Shown here piece by piece: positions 55,001-63,390 of a stretch of DNA of 64,000 nt. Both the position numbers and the translations under genes were made by a program. Position 1 is the stretch's first letter. Every line of letters starts with the position of its first letter. The DNA is taken from contig NZ_RBTP01000069.1 in assembly GCF_003702045.1 (NCBI RefSeq), positions 345,751 to 409,750 on the forward strand. The letters are read 5' to 3'. Source of the DNA: Pseudomonas viridiflava. Its GTDB lineage: Bacteria; Pseudomonadota; Gammaproteobacteria; Pseudomonadales; Pseudomonadaceae. The notes under the pieces are model-generated. The model was not told where the DNA came from, did no database searches, and saw nothing but the letters and a program-made list of their open reading frames with translations.

Positions 55001-57216
55001 TGTCTGTCACCCGACTGACCGGCAAGGCGGTCGGCCGACTGATCGTGGGGCTGGCGGAGCAAAGCGGGTTTGTCGCTCTGCGCGATCTGAGCAAAGCCGG
55101 ACTGCAGATGAGCAGGCTCGGCTGGTCGGCCTTGCTGCACCTATCCCCGACGCTGAAAACGATCGTTTCGTCGCGAGCGCTGGTTGAAAGTGTCTTCGTT
55201 TTTGACAAGGGTATGTATCGGGTGCTCGACAGTGTCGAGCACCCTTGGCAGCCGATGCGTGCGGCGTCGGACAGACGTGCTGTGGTCGATGGCCGTCCGG
55301 CTGTGGCAGTACGTGAAGTCGGCAGTGCGGATGCCCCGGACTTCAGGCTTCTCGATCCGGACTATGACTGTGTATTCGGCAAGGCACTAACGCCTGTTGT
55401 TCATGGCGAACGCCTGGAGCTTTCTTCGGCATCGGCTGCAGACGGGATTCGCCCTGATCGCCACCCGCCCGTCGTGCCGATAACCTCAGGTGCCGATGGC
55501 TTTCATGAGGTGCGTATCGATGAGCGTTGCGCCGTCAGCGTCATTGAAAGGCGCGAAGGTGACTTTGATATTCTCGTCGAAGGCAATGTTTATCATCTGG
55601 ATACCCACGCATCGGATGCAGCACTGCGCAAGCGGGGTATCGACAGGCTCTCCTTGACGTCAGACCCATTGGTGGAGGTTGAAAACCTATGCCGGCTGCG
55701 TCGTGATCTGGAGCCGGTGGCTTGCTCTACGGGCATCAAGCTCGCAACGCCCAAGCCTGAGCCTGTTTCTGAAAGTTCGACGTCTTCCACCCGCTACGGC
55801 CTGTACCCAAGCCGGGCTATGGATGCCTATGAATTCACGCTCGCCAGACTGGCTGCAAAGTCGGGCAGTGAAACGCCCGGCGTTGATGTGTTTGTCAACG
55901 AAGGCAAGTATTGCAAATGGGCGGAGCCGGTCGAAGTGGCATCGGGATCAACGTCCGATGGCAAGATCCTCAGCCCTCTTTCAGAAGACGAGCGGGCACT
56001 GTTCTCTCTGCCTGAAACGCCGGCGTACCTTCCCGAGCTGAATGGAGCCCTCTCCAGCGAACGCTTCTTAGGGCTGCCGGAGAACGTTGCTCATGATGAT
56101 GCTGCATGGATTCACACGCATATCCCTGTAGTCGATCTTGGACCTATCGCATTAGGTGTCAGCGATGCGCGTACGTTGCGTGGTATCCAGATGGAGTTTG
56201 CTTCACAGAAATGGATATTCATCGAGCCTGATACAGGCGTGTTTTACAAGGCTTTGACGCCTGGCGAAGACAGCACGGCCCTACGGTTTTCTCGCGTTGA
56301 AGCGCGTGAGGAAATCAGCGAGTTCATCAGGGTATCAGAGCAATACAGAGTGTTTCGAGAGCGCCCGAACGCCAAGGTGGACCAGGAAAATATCGCACGC
56401 CTGCTTTTCGATCTGCTTGATGAGTCCGAGCGAGCTTCCTGGAATTTCTCGCCGGGCCAGGCAATCCGCACCTATGACGACTATGTGAACTGGTGCGCGG
56501 CCAAGAGGGAAACGAACGAACTCTTGGCCATTGGCAGCAATGTGCTTTCGGGTGAGACGATTCAAAGAAAGTTTGTCGACCTAGTGAAGTCGAGTATCCC
56601 CGACTTCAAGAAAATGGCCGAGCGAAGCCTGCCTGATCAGCAGCACATTGTGGAGGTGCTTAACCGCCTGCTGCCTGTGCAAGGATCGAAGGCCAAATGG
56701 GAAGCGTTGAACTTGCAGAGCGCGGTGACGCCGAAGGCTGCGAAAAGCATCCTCAAGCAGATTAAAGGTGCCAACCTGTCCTTCATGCAGGTCTATACCG
56801 AGTCTGGAGAGCGCATCGTGTACTACGCCCTGTCCGGGGGGCAGAGCGCTATAGAGCTCAAATTGCAACTGGATCTGGCAGAAGGGGCCGAGCATATTGT
56901 CGATGGCGTGATCTTTCGCGATGCCCGAGCGCGCATGGTGGGCCGCCCGCCGGATCCCGCTTTTACCAGTCTGCCGGTGTTGCGCGACGCTGAGCGTCTC
57001 GTGGTGAGAGAGTTTGCCCGTCACCTGGATTCCGAGCGCCTGATTGCGACGATAGTGAAAGAGGACATGGCGTCGACACGGCTGAAGCACATCAAGGTCT
57101 TCACCGTATTGGACACCTGCCGGTCGTGCGGTGGTTTTGTCCTGCCCCGCTTGATGCTCGACTTTCCCGACGCGATGTTCTCGGTGACGTATATGAAGGA
57201 TTACAAGCCGGGCTGA
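52006..57216 (+). CDS. Very large toxin-like protein with C-terminal deaminase-fold domain
   Basis: 1736 residues from the ATG at 52006, which has a GGAAG site; a GTG at 51982 is less likely. No signal peptide. Only the end is recognisable: H1673-L-D1675-S-E1677 followed 28 residues later by C1705-R-S-C1708, then FPDAMFSVTY, the pattern of zinc-dependent deaminase toxin domains (BURPS668_1122/Toxin-deaminase type) at the tip of polymorphic toxins. A hydrophobic stretch near residues 964-990 (IVGCVMDVAFALIPLGQF) may help membrane passage, with charged helices before it. An HETWH motif is at 411-415. It is flanked by genes adjacent to each other in P. aeruginosa, so it looks like an insertion; no immunity gene is adjacent. 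Delivery route and target unknown. Confidence 0.8.
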   Translation: MSSTSLQPLDILAIDANQLFLNIDTVLSAPHDPVFYVTDGTIQPEEQFRIVRLVLTHLLGEDISFSTRDLAVPDAEQERKLSLLYLSAKAHMLYANVMGVAETDVSLWQMHQFYARIAWLNESSVIGESAKAQLEHYVFKSLPFWNKALTLEASGYSELAELLTPIPQDLRLWMVQFKRGARLVPGAEWIKLNSSPSLYNGLAERHALNADDDKLDAISLFCDSFPELIPTGHYRDSELSQWLNPRLETPDVWAIISDALKRTEQSDPALGGLQVDPATHLSLAARAEYLRKVGAYVVNPDNGHWLSPAIASAERRLAMRALSLAIRLRFEHPNQGFGHVMLLASLLLGAALETSVEPDEALPSARALDVEVPRLEDWGTLHDADFLFSQSGIELLCDVNDGARTLRFSPHETWHALIHTAQFKSAIEPMLSAMGWYGGHADEQASPRMTQAVIGRSIVEFFVGAPQEVMLQLGRAQDYSHVQLSERVRGLIQKRHTGASPSTVDMLHYLLLRETMPELLVYGVPDHLQYGRSLQSVAFLHGVELVEAMTSGRAVTLPYDELIKVSADLAESLETEVQALWARTLTMPALRYAAAHGVIDGAAKDDVHQASAAQVTQALSYLQTQQELHAQELNRLLAIKPPDRKSLAEQMLREAHVPSWLWDERIRPDHWPILQEHGFTVAHSYFLDRQFAVGQPEAPVVELVMMGEAYIAGKPTIPEAYASVCKIFRTSLVSAETDVIKRLLTEMQPGIRATLLSSTCEVSRVGFVTGEGIQGLFIRCQPGDHLNDFEGHSVAELFFELIPASGVAREVSQSFTYSVEDVTWSGIISIPEALRRREAHQRRIEKARTTPLLPMDSDAYLNGTVSRSLMSPHTPKQGTLIPSVELVYLPDTDEPTRIDTLARHCATHLLARFLDQREAEHEHKTKWERVWAEEREYMDIVARFIIPFYGCIKDVQEGDHSASAIVGCVMDVAFALIPLGQFASSTARIVMRAGELSVLSVTRLTGKAVGRLIVGLAEQSGFVALRDLSKAGLQMSRLGWSALLHLSPTLKTIVSSRALVESVFVFDKGMYRVLDSVEHPWQPMRAASDRRAVVDGRPAVAVREVGSADAPDFRLLDPDYDCVFGKALTPVVHGERLELSSASAADGIRPDRHPPVVPITSGADGFHEVRIDERCAVSVIERREGDFDILVEGNVYHLDTHASDAALRKRGIDRLSLTSDPLVEVENLCRLRRDLEPVACSTGIKLATPKPEPVSESSTSSTRYGLYPSRAMDAYEFTLARLAAKSGSETPGVDVFVNEGKYCKWAEPVEVASGSTSDGKILSPLSEDERALFSLPETPAYLPELNGALSSERFLGLPENVAHDDAAWIHTHIPVVDLGPIALGVSDARTLRGIQMEFASQKWIFIEPDTGVFYKALTPGEDSTALRFSRVEAREEISEFIRVSEQYRVFRERPNAKVDQENIARLLFDLLDESERASWNFSPGQAIRTYDDYVNWCAAKRETNELLAIGSNVLSGETIQRKFVDLVKSSIPDFKKMAERSLPDQQHIVEVLNRLLPVQGSKAKWEALNLQSAVTPKAAKSILKQIKGANLSFMQVYTESGERIVYYALSGGQSAIELKLQLDLAEGAEHIVDGVIFRDARARMVGRPPDPAFTSLPVLRDAERLVVREFARHLDSERLIATIVKEDMASTRLKHIKVFTVLDTCRSCGGFVLPRLMLDFPDAMFSVTYMKDYKPG

Positions 57217-57354
57217 TACGGGTTGAGCATGCTCCGGCTTTCTGGCGTGCAGTTTTTGGCGTGCGCTCTGTTGCCGATTGATACCGTTGCGTCCTGTTGA
57301 GGCCATAACGCTGCTAGGCTTGGCACCCATCGTCAACGAACCAGAACCTTTCCG

Positions 57355-58257
57355 ATGCTCGAACGCTTGCTGATCATGATCGCCCTGACCGTTGCTACGC
57401 CAATGGCCTGGGCGATCACGATCTATAAAACCACCGATGCTGATGGCGTGGTGTCGTTCTCCGACCGTGCTTCGCCCGGTGCAGCCGTCATGGTGTTCAG
57501 GGACAGAATGGTCGAGCGCATCGAGCAACAGGTGCATTTGAGTATCCGCCGCGACAAGGGTGTGCATAGCCTTTACGTGCGCAACGACCTGTACGCGCCG
57601 GTCGACGTCGAATTGAAGCTTTCCAGCGTCAAGAACGTGCTCGGCGTGTCAGGCTCCTCGACGACGCTTCGCCGTACGATCCCTGCGCGTACCAACGAGC
57701 GCGTGGTGGTGTTGAGTCCCAAGGCTGCGGACAAGGCGATGAATTATGCGTCAGTGTTGACCTCAACCCTAGGTGACCCCCGCAGTACGGCTCAGGCCTA
57801 CCGGTATCCGTTGCCGTGGGTGGGCGGACCGTTTCGTCTGACCCAAGGGCCGGGTGGCAAATACAGCCACTACGGGGTCAAGGGGCGCTACGCGATGGAC
57901 ATCGCCATGCCTGAAGGCACGCCGATCATTGCGGCGCGTGGCGGCACAGTGATCAAGGTCGAGAACAGCCAGTCGGGCAGAGGCTCGAACGCCTCGGGCA
58001 ACTTCGTGCGCATCCTGCATGACGACGGCACGATGGGCGTGTACCTGCACCTGATGCGCGGCTCGGTCAGCGTCAATGAAGGGCAGCGGGTACGCGTTGG
58101 CAGCCCGCTGGCGCGCTCCGGCAATACGGGCAACAGCACCGGCCCGCACCTGCACTTCGTCGTGCAGCGCAACAGCGGCAATGAGCTGGTCTCCATCCCC
58201 TATGAGTTCGCCCAGCCCGTACAGAGCCTGCCCAACTTTGCGGTGGGCGGGAATTAG
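57355..58257 (+). CDS. M23-family peptidoglycan endopeptidase (LytM domain)
   Basis: 300 residues with a signal peptide (MLERLLIMIALTVATPMAWA). The N-terminal half has a DUF4124-like start (IYKTTDADGVVSFSD) and a beta-rich linker. The C-terminal M23 domain (about 165-285) keeps the zinc ligands HYGVKGRYAMDIAMPEGTP (His and Asp), and the HLHF motif (GPHLHFVVQ). It should cut peptide cross-links in the periplasm. Conserved in this position near phoR in Pseudomonas. Confidence 0.9.
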   Translation: MLERLLIMIALTVATPMAWAITIYKTTDADGVVSFSDRASPGAAVMVFRDRMVERIEQQVHLSIRRDKGVHSLYVRNDLYAPVDVELKLSSVKNVLGVSGSSTTLRRTIPARTNERVVVLSPKAADKAMNYASVLTSTLGDPRSTAQAYRYPLPWVGGPFRLTQGPGGKYSHYGVKGRYAMDIAMPEGTPIIAARGGTVIKVENSQSGRGSNASGNFVRILHDDGTMGVYLHLMRGSVSVNEGQRVRVGSPLARSGNTGNSTGPHLHFVVQRNSGNELVSIPYEFAQPVQSLPNFAVGGN

Positions 58258-58313
58258 CTACCTGCCTGCATGACTGTTGGAGCGGACCTGGCAGGAGCTG
58301 GCCCGATTTCGTC

Positions 58314-58407
58314 CGTGGGAGCGAGCTTGCTCGCGAAGGGGGCCGCCCAGCCGCTATGGATAGGGCGGTGGCAGCATCGCTTTCGCGAGCAAGCTCGCTC
58401 CTACGGG
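58314..58407. repeat. Inverted pair of REP-like elements (GAGCTTGCTC variant)
   Basis: GTGGGAGCGAGCTTGCTCGCGAAGG (58314-58338) and TTTCGCGAGCAAGCTCGCTCCTACG (58381-58405) form an inverted pair with a centre different from the GGACTTGTCC variant elsewhere in the window. Confidence 0.8.
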
Positions 58408-58427
58408 ATTCGATCCGGATGTTGGTT

Positions 58428-59768
58428 TCAATCCAGCTTTAGCACCTTGGCCAGGACAATCTTGGGGCCTTTCATCTTCTTGATGATGATGCGCAGTCCT
58501 TCGACTTCCATCTGCTCTTCTTCTTCCGGCACCCGCTTGAGGGTTTCGTAGATCAGGCCTGCCAGGGTTTCGGCTTCGATGTGGTCCAGGTCGATGCCCA
58601 GCAGGCGTTCGATCTTGAACAGCGGTGTATCGCCCCGAACCAGCAGCTTGCCCGGTTGGTAGGCCAGAATACCGCGCTCAACCTTGCGGTGTTCGTCCTG
58701 AATATCGCCCACCAGCACTTCGAGCACGTCTTCCATTGTCAGGTAGCCGATGATCTTGCCGTCGGCTTCCTCGACCACCGCAAAGTGCGCGCCGCCTTTG
58801 CGGAACTGCTCCAGCAACTGCGACAGCGGCATGTGCCGGGAAACGCGCTCCAGCGGTCGGGTCAGTTCGGCCAGGTTGAACGACTCGGGAAGATGGTCCA
58901 GGTCCGCCAGTTCAAGCAGCAGATCCTTAATGTGCAGCAGGCCGACGAATTCGCCGCGCTCGGCGTCGTAGACCGGATAGCGGCTGAACTTGTGGCGGCG
59001 AAACAGCGCCAGGATTTCCTTGAGCGGAGCGTTGAAATCCAGCGTCACCATGTCTTCACGAGAGTTGGCCCAGTCCACCACTTCCAGTTCGCCCATCTCT
59101 ACCGCGGAGGCCAATACGCGCATGCCTTGATCGCTCGGGTCCTGGCCACGGCTGGAGTGCAGGATCAACTTCAGCTCGTCGCGGCTGTAGCTGTGTTCGT
59201 GGTGCGGACCTGGCTCGCCCTGGCCGGCGATACGCAGGATCGCGTTGGCGCTGGCGTTGAGCAGGTAGATCGCCGGGTACATGAGCCAGTAGAACAGGTA
59301 CAGCGGCGCAGCGGTCCACAGCGACAGCAGTTCCGGCTTGCGGATTGCCCAGGATTTGGGGGCCAGCTCGCCGATCACGATGTGCAGGTACGAGATGATG
59401 AAGAAGGCGGTGAAGAACGAAATGCCCTTGATCAGCTCCGGAGTGTCGACGCCCATTGCAGCGAGCAGCGGTTCCAGCAAGTGGGCAAACGCGGGTTCAC
59501 CGACCCAGCCAAGCCCGAGGGAGGCAAGGGTGATACCCAATTGGCAGGCCGACAGATAGGCATCGAGTTGGCCGTGGACCTTGCGCAGAATGTGCCCGCG
59601 CCAGCCGTTCTTGTCGGCAATTGCTTCGACCCGGGTCGAGCGCAGTTTGACCATGGCGAATTCCGCCGCAACGAAGAAGCCGTTGAGCAGAACCAGGAAC
59701 AGAGCAAAAAGAATCATGCCGAAGTCGGCAAAGAGTGAAGACAGGTTGACGCTAGGGGAAGGGTCCAT
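58428..59768 (-). CDS. CNNM/CorC-HlyC family membrane protein
   Basis: 446 residues: DUF21/CNNM membrane domain with three to four helices (about 1-200), a pair of CBS domains (about 215-340) and a C-terminal CorC_HlyC domain (about 355-440, starting around RKVERGILAYQPGKLLVRGD). Family members help Mg2+ or Co2+ efflux and were once called haemolysins. Adjacent to phoR in P. aeruginosa as well. Confidence 0.92.
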   Translation of the reverse strand: MDPSPSVNLSSLFADFGMILFALFLVLLNGFFVAAEFAMVKLRSTRVEAIADKNGWRGHILRKVHGQLDAYLSACQLGITLASLGLGWVGEPAFAHLLEPLLAAMGVDTPELIKGISFFTAFFIISYLHIVIGELAPKSWAIRKPELLSLWTAAPLYLFYWLMYPAIYLLNASANAILRIAGQGEPGPHHEHSYSRDELKLILHSSRGQDPSDQGMRVLASAVEMGELEVVDWANSREDMVTLDFNAPLKEILALFRRHKFSRYPVYDAERGEFVGLLHIKDLLLELADLDHLPESFNLAELTRPLERVSRHMPLSQLLEQFRKGGAHFAVVEEADGKIIGYLTMEDVLEVLVGDIQDEHRKVERGILAYQPGKLLVRGDTPLFKIERLLGIDLDHIEAETLAGLIYETLKRVPEEEEQMEVEGLRIIIKKMKGPKIVLAKVLKLD

Positions 59769-59867
59769 GATGGAGTTTTACGGGGTCCGTTCTAACAGAA
59801 AAAGAGGTCAGGTTGCGCTGAAAAAGCGCCTTGAACCCGGCAATGTAGCGGCTGTGTGCGCGATTGC

Positions 59868-61190
59868 CTAGTAGTCTGACTCCTCGCTTTCGGGTTTGAA
59901 CATCTGGCTGGTGGCGAAATGGCAGGTGAAAACGCTGCCCTTGTTCGGAACACTGTTGATTTCAAGGGTGCCGCGATGACGCAACAGCACATGCTTGACG
60001 ATCGCAAGCCCAAGACCTGTCCCCCCGGTATTCGACGCACGGCTGGTGTCGACCCGGTAGAAACGTTCCGTCAGGCGCGGCAGATGCTTGGCGTCGATGC
60101 CGATTCCCGAGTCCTGCACGCTCAGGTGCGCACCTCGTTCGTCTGCCCACCAGCGGATACGAATGATGCCCTCTGCCGGGGTGTATTTGACCGCATTGAA
60201 AATCAGGTTGGAGAACGCGCTGCGCAGCTCGGTTTCACTGCCTTTGAGCTGCATGTCGCTTTCGAGACTGAGGTGGATCTGCTGATTCTTGCTGCCTGAC
60301 AGGGCAGTGGCGTCGGCCTTGATGGTCTTGAGCAAGGTGCTGATGACGACCGGGTGGTTGTCAGACGGGTAGTCGGTGGCTTCGAGCTTGGCCAGCAACA
60401 GCAGGTCATTGAGCAGCGTTTGCATGCGCCCGCCTTGCTGGTGCATTTGCTGCAAAGCCCGCACCCAGCGTGGATTTACGTCATCCACATTGTCGAGCAG
60501 GGTTTCCAGATAGCCGAAAATCACCGTCAGTGGCGTGCGCAACTCATGGGACACGTTGGCGACGAAGTCTTTGCGCATCTGCTCCAACTGATGAATGCGT
60601 GTCACATCGCGCACCAGCATGAGGTGTTCGTTGTTGCCGTAGCGCGTGATCAGCAACTGGATATGCACGTGATCGTTGGTCGGGGAGGGAATTTCCAGCG
60701 GTTCGGCGTAGTTGCCCTGCGCGAAGTATTCCTTGAAGCGCGGATGACGAACCAGGTTGGTCACCGGCTGGCCGCTGTCCTGTGGCGTCTTCAGCCCCAA
60801 CAGGGTTTCGGACGCACGATTCCACCACTCCAGGTTGCCTTCGCTGTCGAGCATGATCACGGCGTCCTTGAGGGCAGCGGTGGACTCCTGAACACGATCG
60901 ATGACGGCTTGCAGGCGTCCGCGAACACGTTGATCGCGGCGTTGCAGGTGGTAGATGCTGTCGAAGACTTCGCCCCACAGACCGTAGCCGTCCGGTGGCG
61001 GCTCGTCAGCCTTGTGGCTGCTCAGCCAGTCGTGCAGGCGCAGCAGTTGCTTGAGGGTCCAGGCCAGGTAGAGGCCCAGCCCGGTTGCCAGACTCCAGCC
61101 GTACTGCCCACTGATCAGACCGACCAGCATGCAGGCAGTCACCAGCAACAACATGTGGCGTATCAGCGTGCCATGCCAGTTTTGGTTCAA
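59868..61190 (-). CDS. phoR: Phosphate regulon sensor histidine kinase PhoR
   Basis: 440 residues. Two N-terminal membrane helices (about 10-55), a PAS domain (about 95-190), HisKA with SHELRTPLTV (His near residue 215) and a HATPase domain with N-box, DSGIGIDAKHLPRLTERFYR (G1) and GGTGLGLAIVKHV (G2). It phosphorylates PhoB when phosphate is scarce. Downstream of phoB, 60 bases apart; likely one transcript. Confidence 0.95.
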   Translation of the reverse strand: MNQNWHGTLIRHMLLLVTACMLVGLISGQYGWSLATGLGLYLAWTLKQLLRLHDWLSSHKADEPPPDGYGLWGEVFDSIYHLQRRDQRVRGRLQAVIDRVQESTAALKDAVIMLDSEGNLEWWNRASETLLGLKTPQDSGQPVTNLVRHPRFKEYFAQGNYAEPLEIPSPTNDHVHIQLLITRYGNNEHLMLVRDVTRIHQLEQMRKDFVANVSHELRTPLTVIFGYLETLLDNVDDVNPRWVRALQQMHQQGGRMQTLLNDLLLLAKLEATDYPSDNHPVVISTLLKTIKADATALSGSKNQQIHLSLESDMQLKGSETELRSAFSNLIFNAVKYTPAEGIIRIRWWADERGAHLSVQDSGIGIDAKHLPRLTERFYRVDTSRASNTGGTGLGLAIVKHVLLRHRGTLEINSVPNKGSVFTCHFATSQMFKPESEESDY

Positions 61191-61250
61191 TTAAGGGTAC
61201 ATCCTAGTCTGCTGCACGCTGCCGGTGTCCTGTGTCTGCGAAAACCGCTG

Positions 61251-61940
61251 TCAGCTCTTTGTGGAAAAGCGATAGCCAGTGCCGCGCACGGTTTGTACCA
61301 GGTTTTCATAAGCATCACCCAAGGCTTTGCGCAGACGACGAATGTGGACATCCACGGTGCGTTCCTCAACGTATACGTTACCGCCCCATACCTGATCCAG
61401 CAGTTGGCCGCGGGTGTAGGCGCGCTCCTGATGGGTCATGAAAAATTGCAGTAGGCGGTATTCGGTCGGGCCCATCTCGGCCGGTTTGCCGTCGATGGTG
61501 ACGCGGTGGCTGATCGGGTCGAGCAACAGGCCGCCGACTTCGATAGGCGCTTCGCCGTCCGTTGGCCCTGCACGGCGCAATACGGCCTTGAGGCGTGCCA
61601 CCAGTTCGCGGGGCGAGAAGGGTTTGGTGATGTAATCGTCAGCGCCGACTTCCAGGCCCTGGATCTTGTTGTCTTCTTCGCCCTTGGCCGTGAGCATGAT
61701 GATCGGGATATCCCCGGTCAGCTCATCGCGCTTGAGGCGACGCGCCAGCTCGATGCCCGACGTGCCGGGCAGCATCCAGTCGAGCAGGATCAGGTCCGGC
61801 TTGCGATCAACGATGATCGCGTGGGCCTGCTGAGAGTTTTCGGCTTCAATACAGTCGTAGCCGGCCATTTCCAACGCAACGGCGATCATTTCGCGAATAG
61901 GCGCTTCGTCGTCAACGATCAGAATGCTCCTGCCAACCAT
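61251..61940 (-). CDS. phoB: Phosphate regulon response regulator PhoB
   Basis: 229 residues from the ATG at 61940. Receiver domain with D10, D11, phospho-acceptor D54 and K105; OmpR-type winged helix at the C-terminus (about 130-229, GPTEYRLLQFFMTHQERAYTRGQLLDQVWG). It binds CTGTCAT direct repeats; such repeats are seen before pstS, pstC and phoB itself. Confidence 0.96.
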   Translation of the reverse strand: MVGRSILIVDDEAPIREMIAVALEMAGYDCIEAENSQQAHAIIVDRKPDLILLDWMLPGTSGIELARRLKRDELTGDIPIIMLTAKGEEDNKIQGLEVGADDYITKPFSPRELVARLKAVLRRAGPTDGEAPIEVGGLLLDPISHRVTIDGKPAEMGPTEYRLLQFFMTHQERAYTRGQLLDQVWGGNVYVEERTVDVHIRRLRKALGDAYENLVQTVRGTGYRFSTKS

Positions 61941-61981
61941 GCTTGAACCTCGTGTCATTTAACTGTCTTGGGGCGCATTAG

Positions 61982-62010
61982 ATAACGGAATTATTGCAGT
62001 CGTGTGACAG
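61982..62010 (-). promoter_or_regulatory. Pho box upstream of phoB
   Basis: On the minus strand CTGTCAC-ACGA-CTGCAAT (62010 to 61993) with a third in-phase unit CCGTTAT (61988 to 61982). The site is about 40-70 bases before the phoB ATG, consistent with autoregulation. Confidence 0.7.
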
Positions 62011-62101
62011 GTTGGGAGGAGGCTACCACGCATGCCGCTGGACGACTAAGCTGGGCTGGCTATCTCGAACTTATTTGAACGATAAAAAGAGGATGTATCC
62101 G

Positions 62102-62479
62102 ATGGCTAATGTCTCTACTGCACTCAAGTTGCTGATGGCGGGCGCTGCTCTGACATCGTCCGCGCTGGCCTTCGCTGCCGAGCCTGCGATGACCAAGGAC
62201 GGCACGCTGGTCGATCACGAAGGCATGGCGCTTTACACGTTCGACAAGGACAGCATGGGCAAGTCGGCCTGCAACGATCAGTGCGCCGTGAACTGGCCGC
62301 CGCTCGCCGCCGAAGCCGACAGCTCTGCGGAGGGCAAGTGGACTGTCATTACCCGTGACGACAAGACCCGGCAGTGGGCTTACGATGGCAAACCGCTCTA
62401 CACCTTCAAGAGCGACACTAAGGCCGGAGAGGTCACAGGGGATGGCAAGGGTGGCGTCTGGCACCTGGCCAAACCCTGA
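62102..62479 (+). CDS. Exported protein of the COG4315 family (PF03640-like repeats)
   Basis: 125 residues from the ATG at 62102, which is 9 bases after an AGAGG site; an ATG at 62093 overlaps that site. Signal peptide to about residue 25 (MANVSTALKLLMAGAALTSSALAFA). Two repeats of the YTFDKD type (GMALYTFDKDSMGKSACNDQCAVNWPP and KPLYTFKSDTKAGE), characteristic of this secreted repeat family. Function unknown; probably periplasmic. Confidence 0.85.
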   Translation: MANVSTALKLLMAGAALTSSALAFAAEPAMTKDGTLVDHEGMALYTFDKDSMGKSACNDQCAVNWPPLAAEADSSAEGKWTVITRDDKTRQWAYDGKPLYTFKSDTKAGEVTGDGKGGVWHLAKP

Positions 62480-62499
62480 AGCGTGAGCCTGCCGGGTGA

Positions 62500-63390
62500 T
62501 CAGCGCACCGCGTAATCGACGACGATTCCGAGGAATATCGCCAGTCCTGCCCAGTGGTTGTGGATAAACGCTTTGAAGCACGCGTCTCGCTCGCGCAGGC
62601 GCGTGCTCCAGAATTCCCAGGCAAAGCAGCCCGCCGCGACCAACAGGCCTGCGTAGAAATACAGGCCCAGCTCAAACCGCGAACCGGCGAGCATCAGGCA
62701 TCCCAGCGCCAAGCCCTGCAAGGTAAGGATGATCACGCGGTCTGCATCGCCGAACAGTACGGCGGTGGATTTCACACCGATCCTCATATCGTCGTCGCGA
62801 TCCACCATCGCGTAATAAGTGTCATAGCCGACGGTCCAGAGCAGATTGGCGATGTACAGCAACCAGGCTGCGGCCGGCAGCTCACCGGTTTCTGCGGTGA
62901 ACGCCATCGGCATGCCCCATGAAAAGGCCGCTCCCAGCACCACCTGCGGGTAATAGGTGTAGCGCTTCATGAAGGGGTAACACGCCGCCAGCGCCAGGCC
63001 GCCAAACGATAACCCGATCGTTGCAGCATTGGTGAACAGCACCAGCACGAAACTCAGGCCCACCAGCACCGCGAACAGGATCAGCGCTTCCCGACCGCTG
63101 ACTTTACCGCTGACCAGCGGACGCTGCTCGGTGCGCTTTACATGACCGTCCACCTTGCGGTCTGCGTAGTCGTTGATGACGCACCCTGCCGCCCGCATCA
63201 GGAACACTCCCACCGTGAAGATCAGCACGTTCGCCAGCGACGGCGATCCCTTGCCGGCAATCCAGACCGCCCACAGTGTCGGCCAAAACAGCAGGTAGAT
63301 GCCGATCGGTTTGTCGATGCGGGTCAACTGGATGAAGTCCCAGATGCGTGGGTTCAGGCGATTCAGTGATTTGAGCAGCGACAGGTACAT
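62500..63390 (-). CDS. ubiA: 4-hydroxybenzoate polyprenyltransferase
   Basis: 296 residues from the ATG at 63390, overlapping the ubiC stop (ATGA); upstream in-frame starts would run into ubiC. It joins a polyprenyl chain to 4-hydroxybenzoate in ubiquinone synthesis. About eight membrane helices with Asp motifs NDYADRKVDGHVKRTEQRP (first, core NDxxDxxxD) and YDTYYAMVDRDDD (second). Translationally coupled to ubiC. Confidence 0.96.
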   Translation of the reverse strand: MYLSLLKSLNRLNPRIWDFIQLTRIDKPIGIYLLFWPTLWAVWIAGKGSPSLANVLIFTVGVFLMRAAGCVINDYADRKVDGHVKRTEQRPLVSGKVSGREALILFAVLVGLSFVLVLFTNAATIGLSFGGLALAACYPFMKRYTYYPQVVLGAAFSWGMPMAFTAETGELPAAAWLLYIANLLWTVGYDTYYAMVDRDDDMRIGVKSTAVLFGDADRVIILTLQGLALGCLMLAGSRFELGLYFYAGLLVAAGCFAWEFWSTRLRERDACFKAFIHNHWAGLAIFLGIVVDYAVR

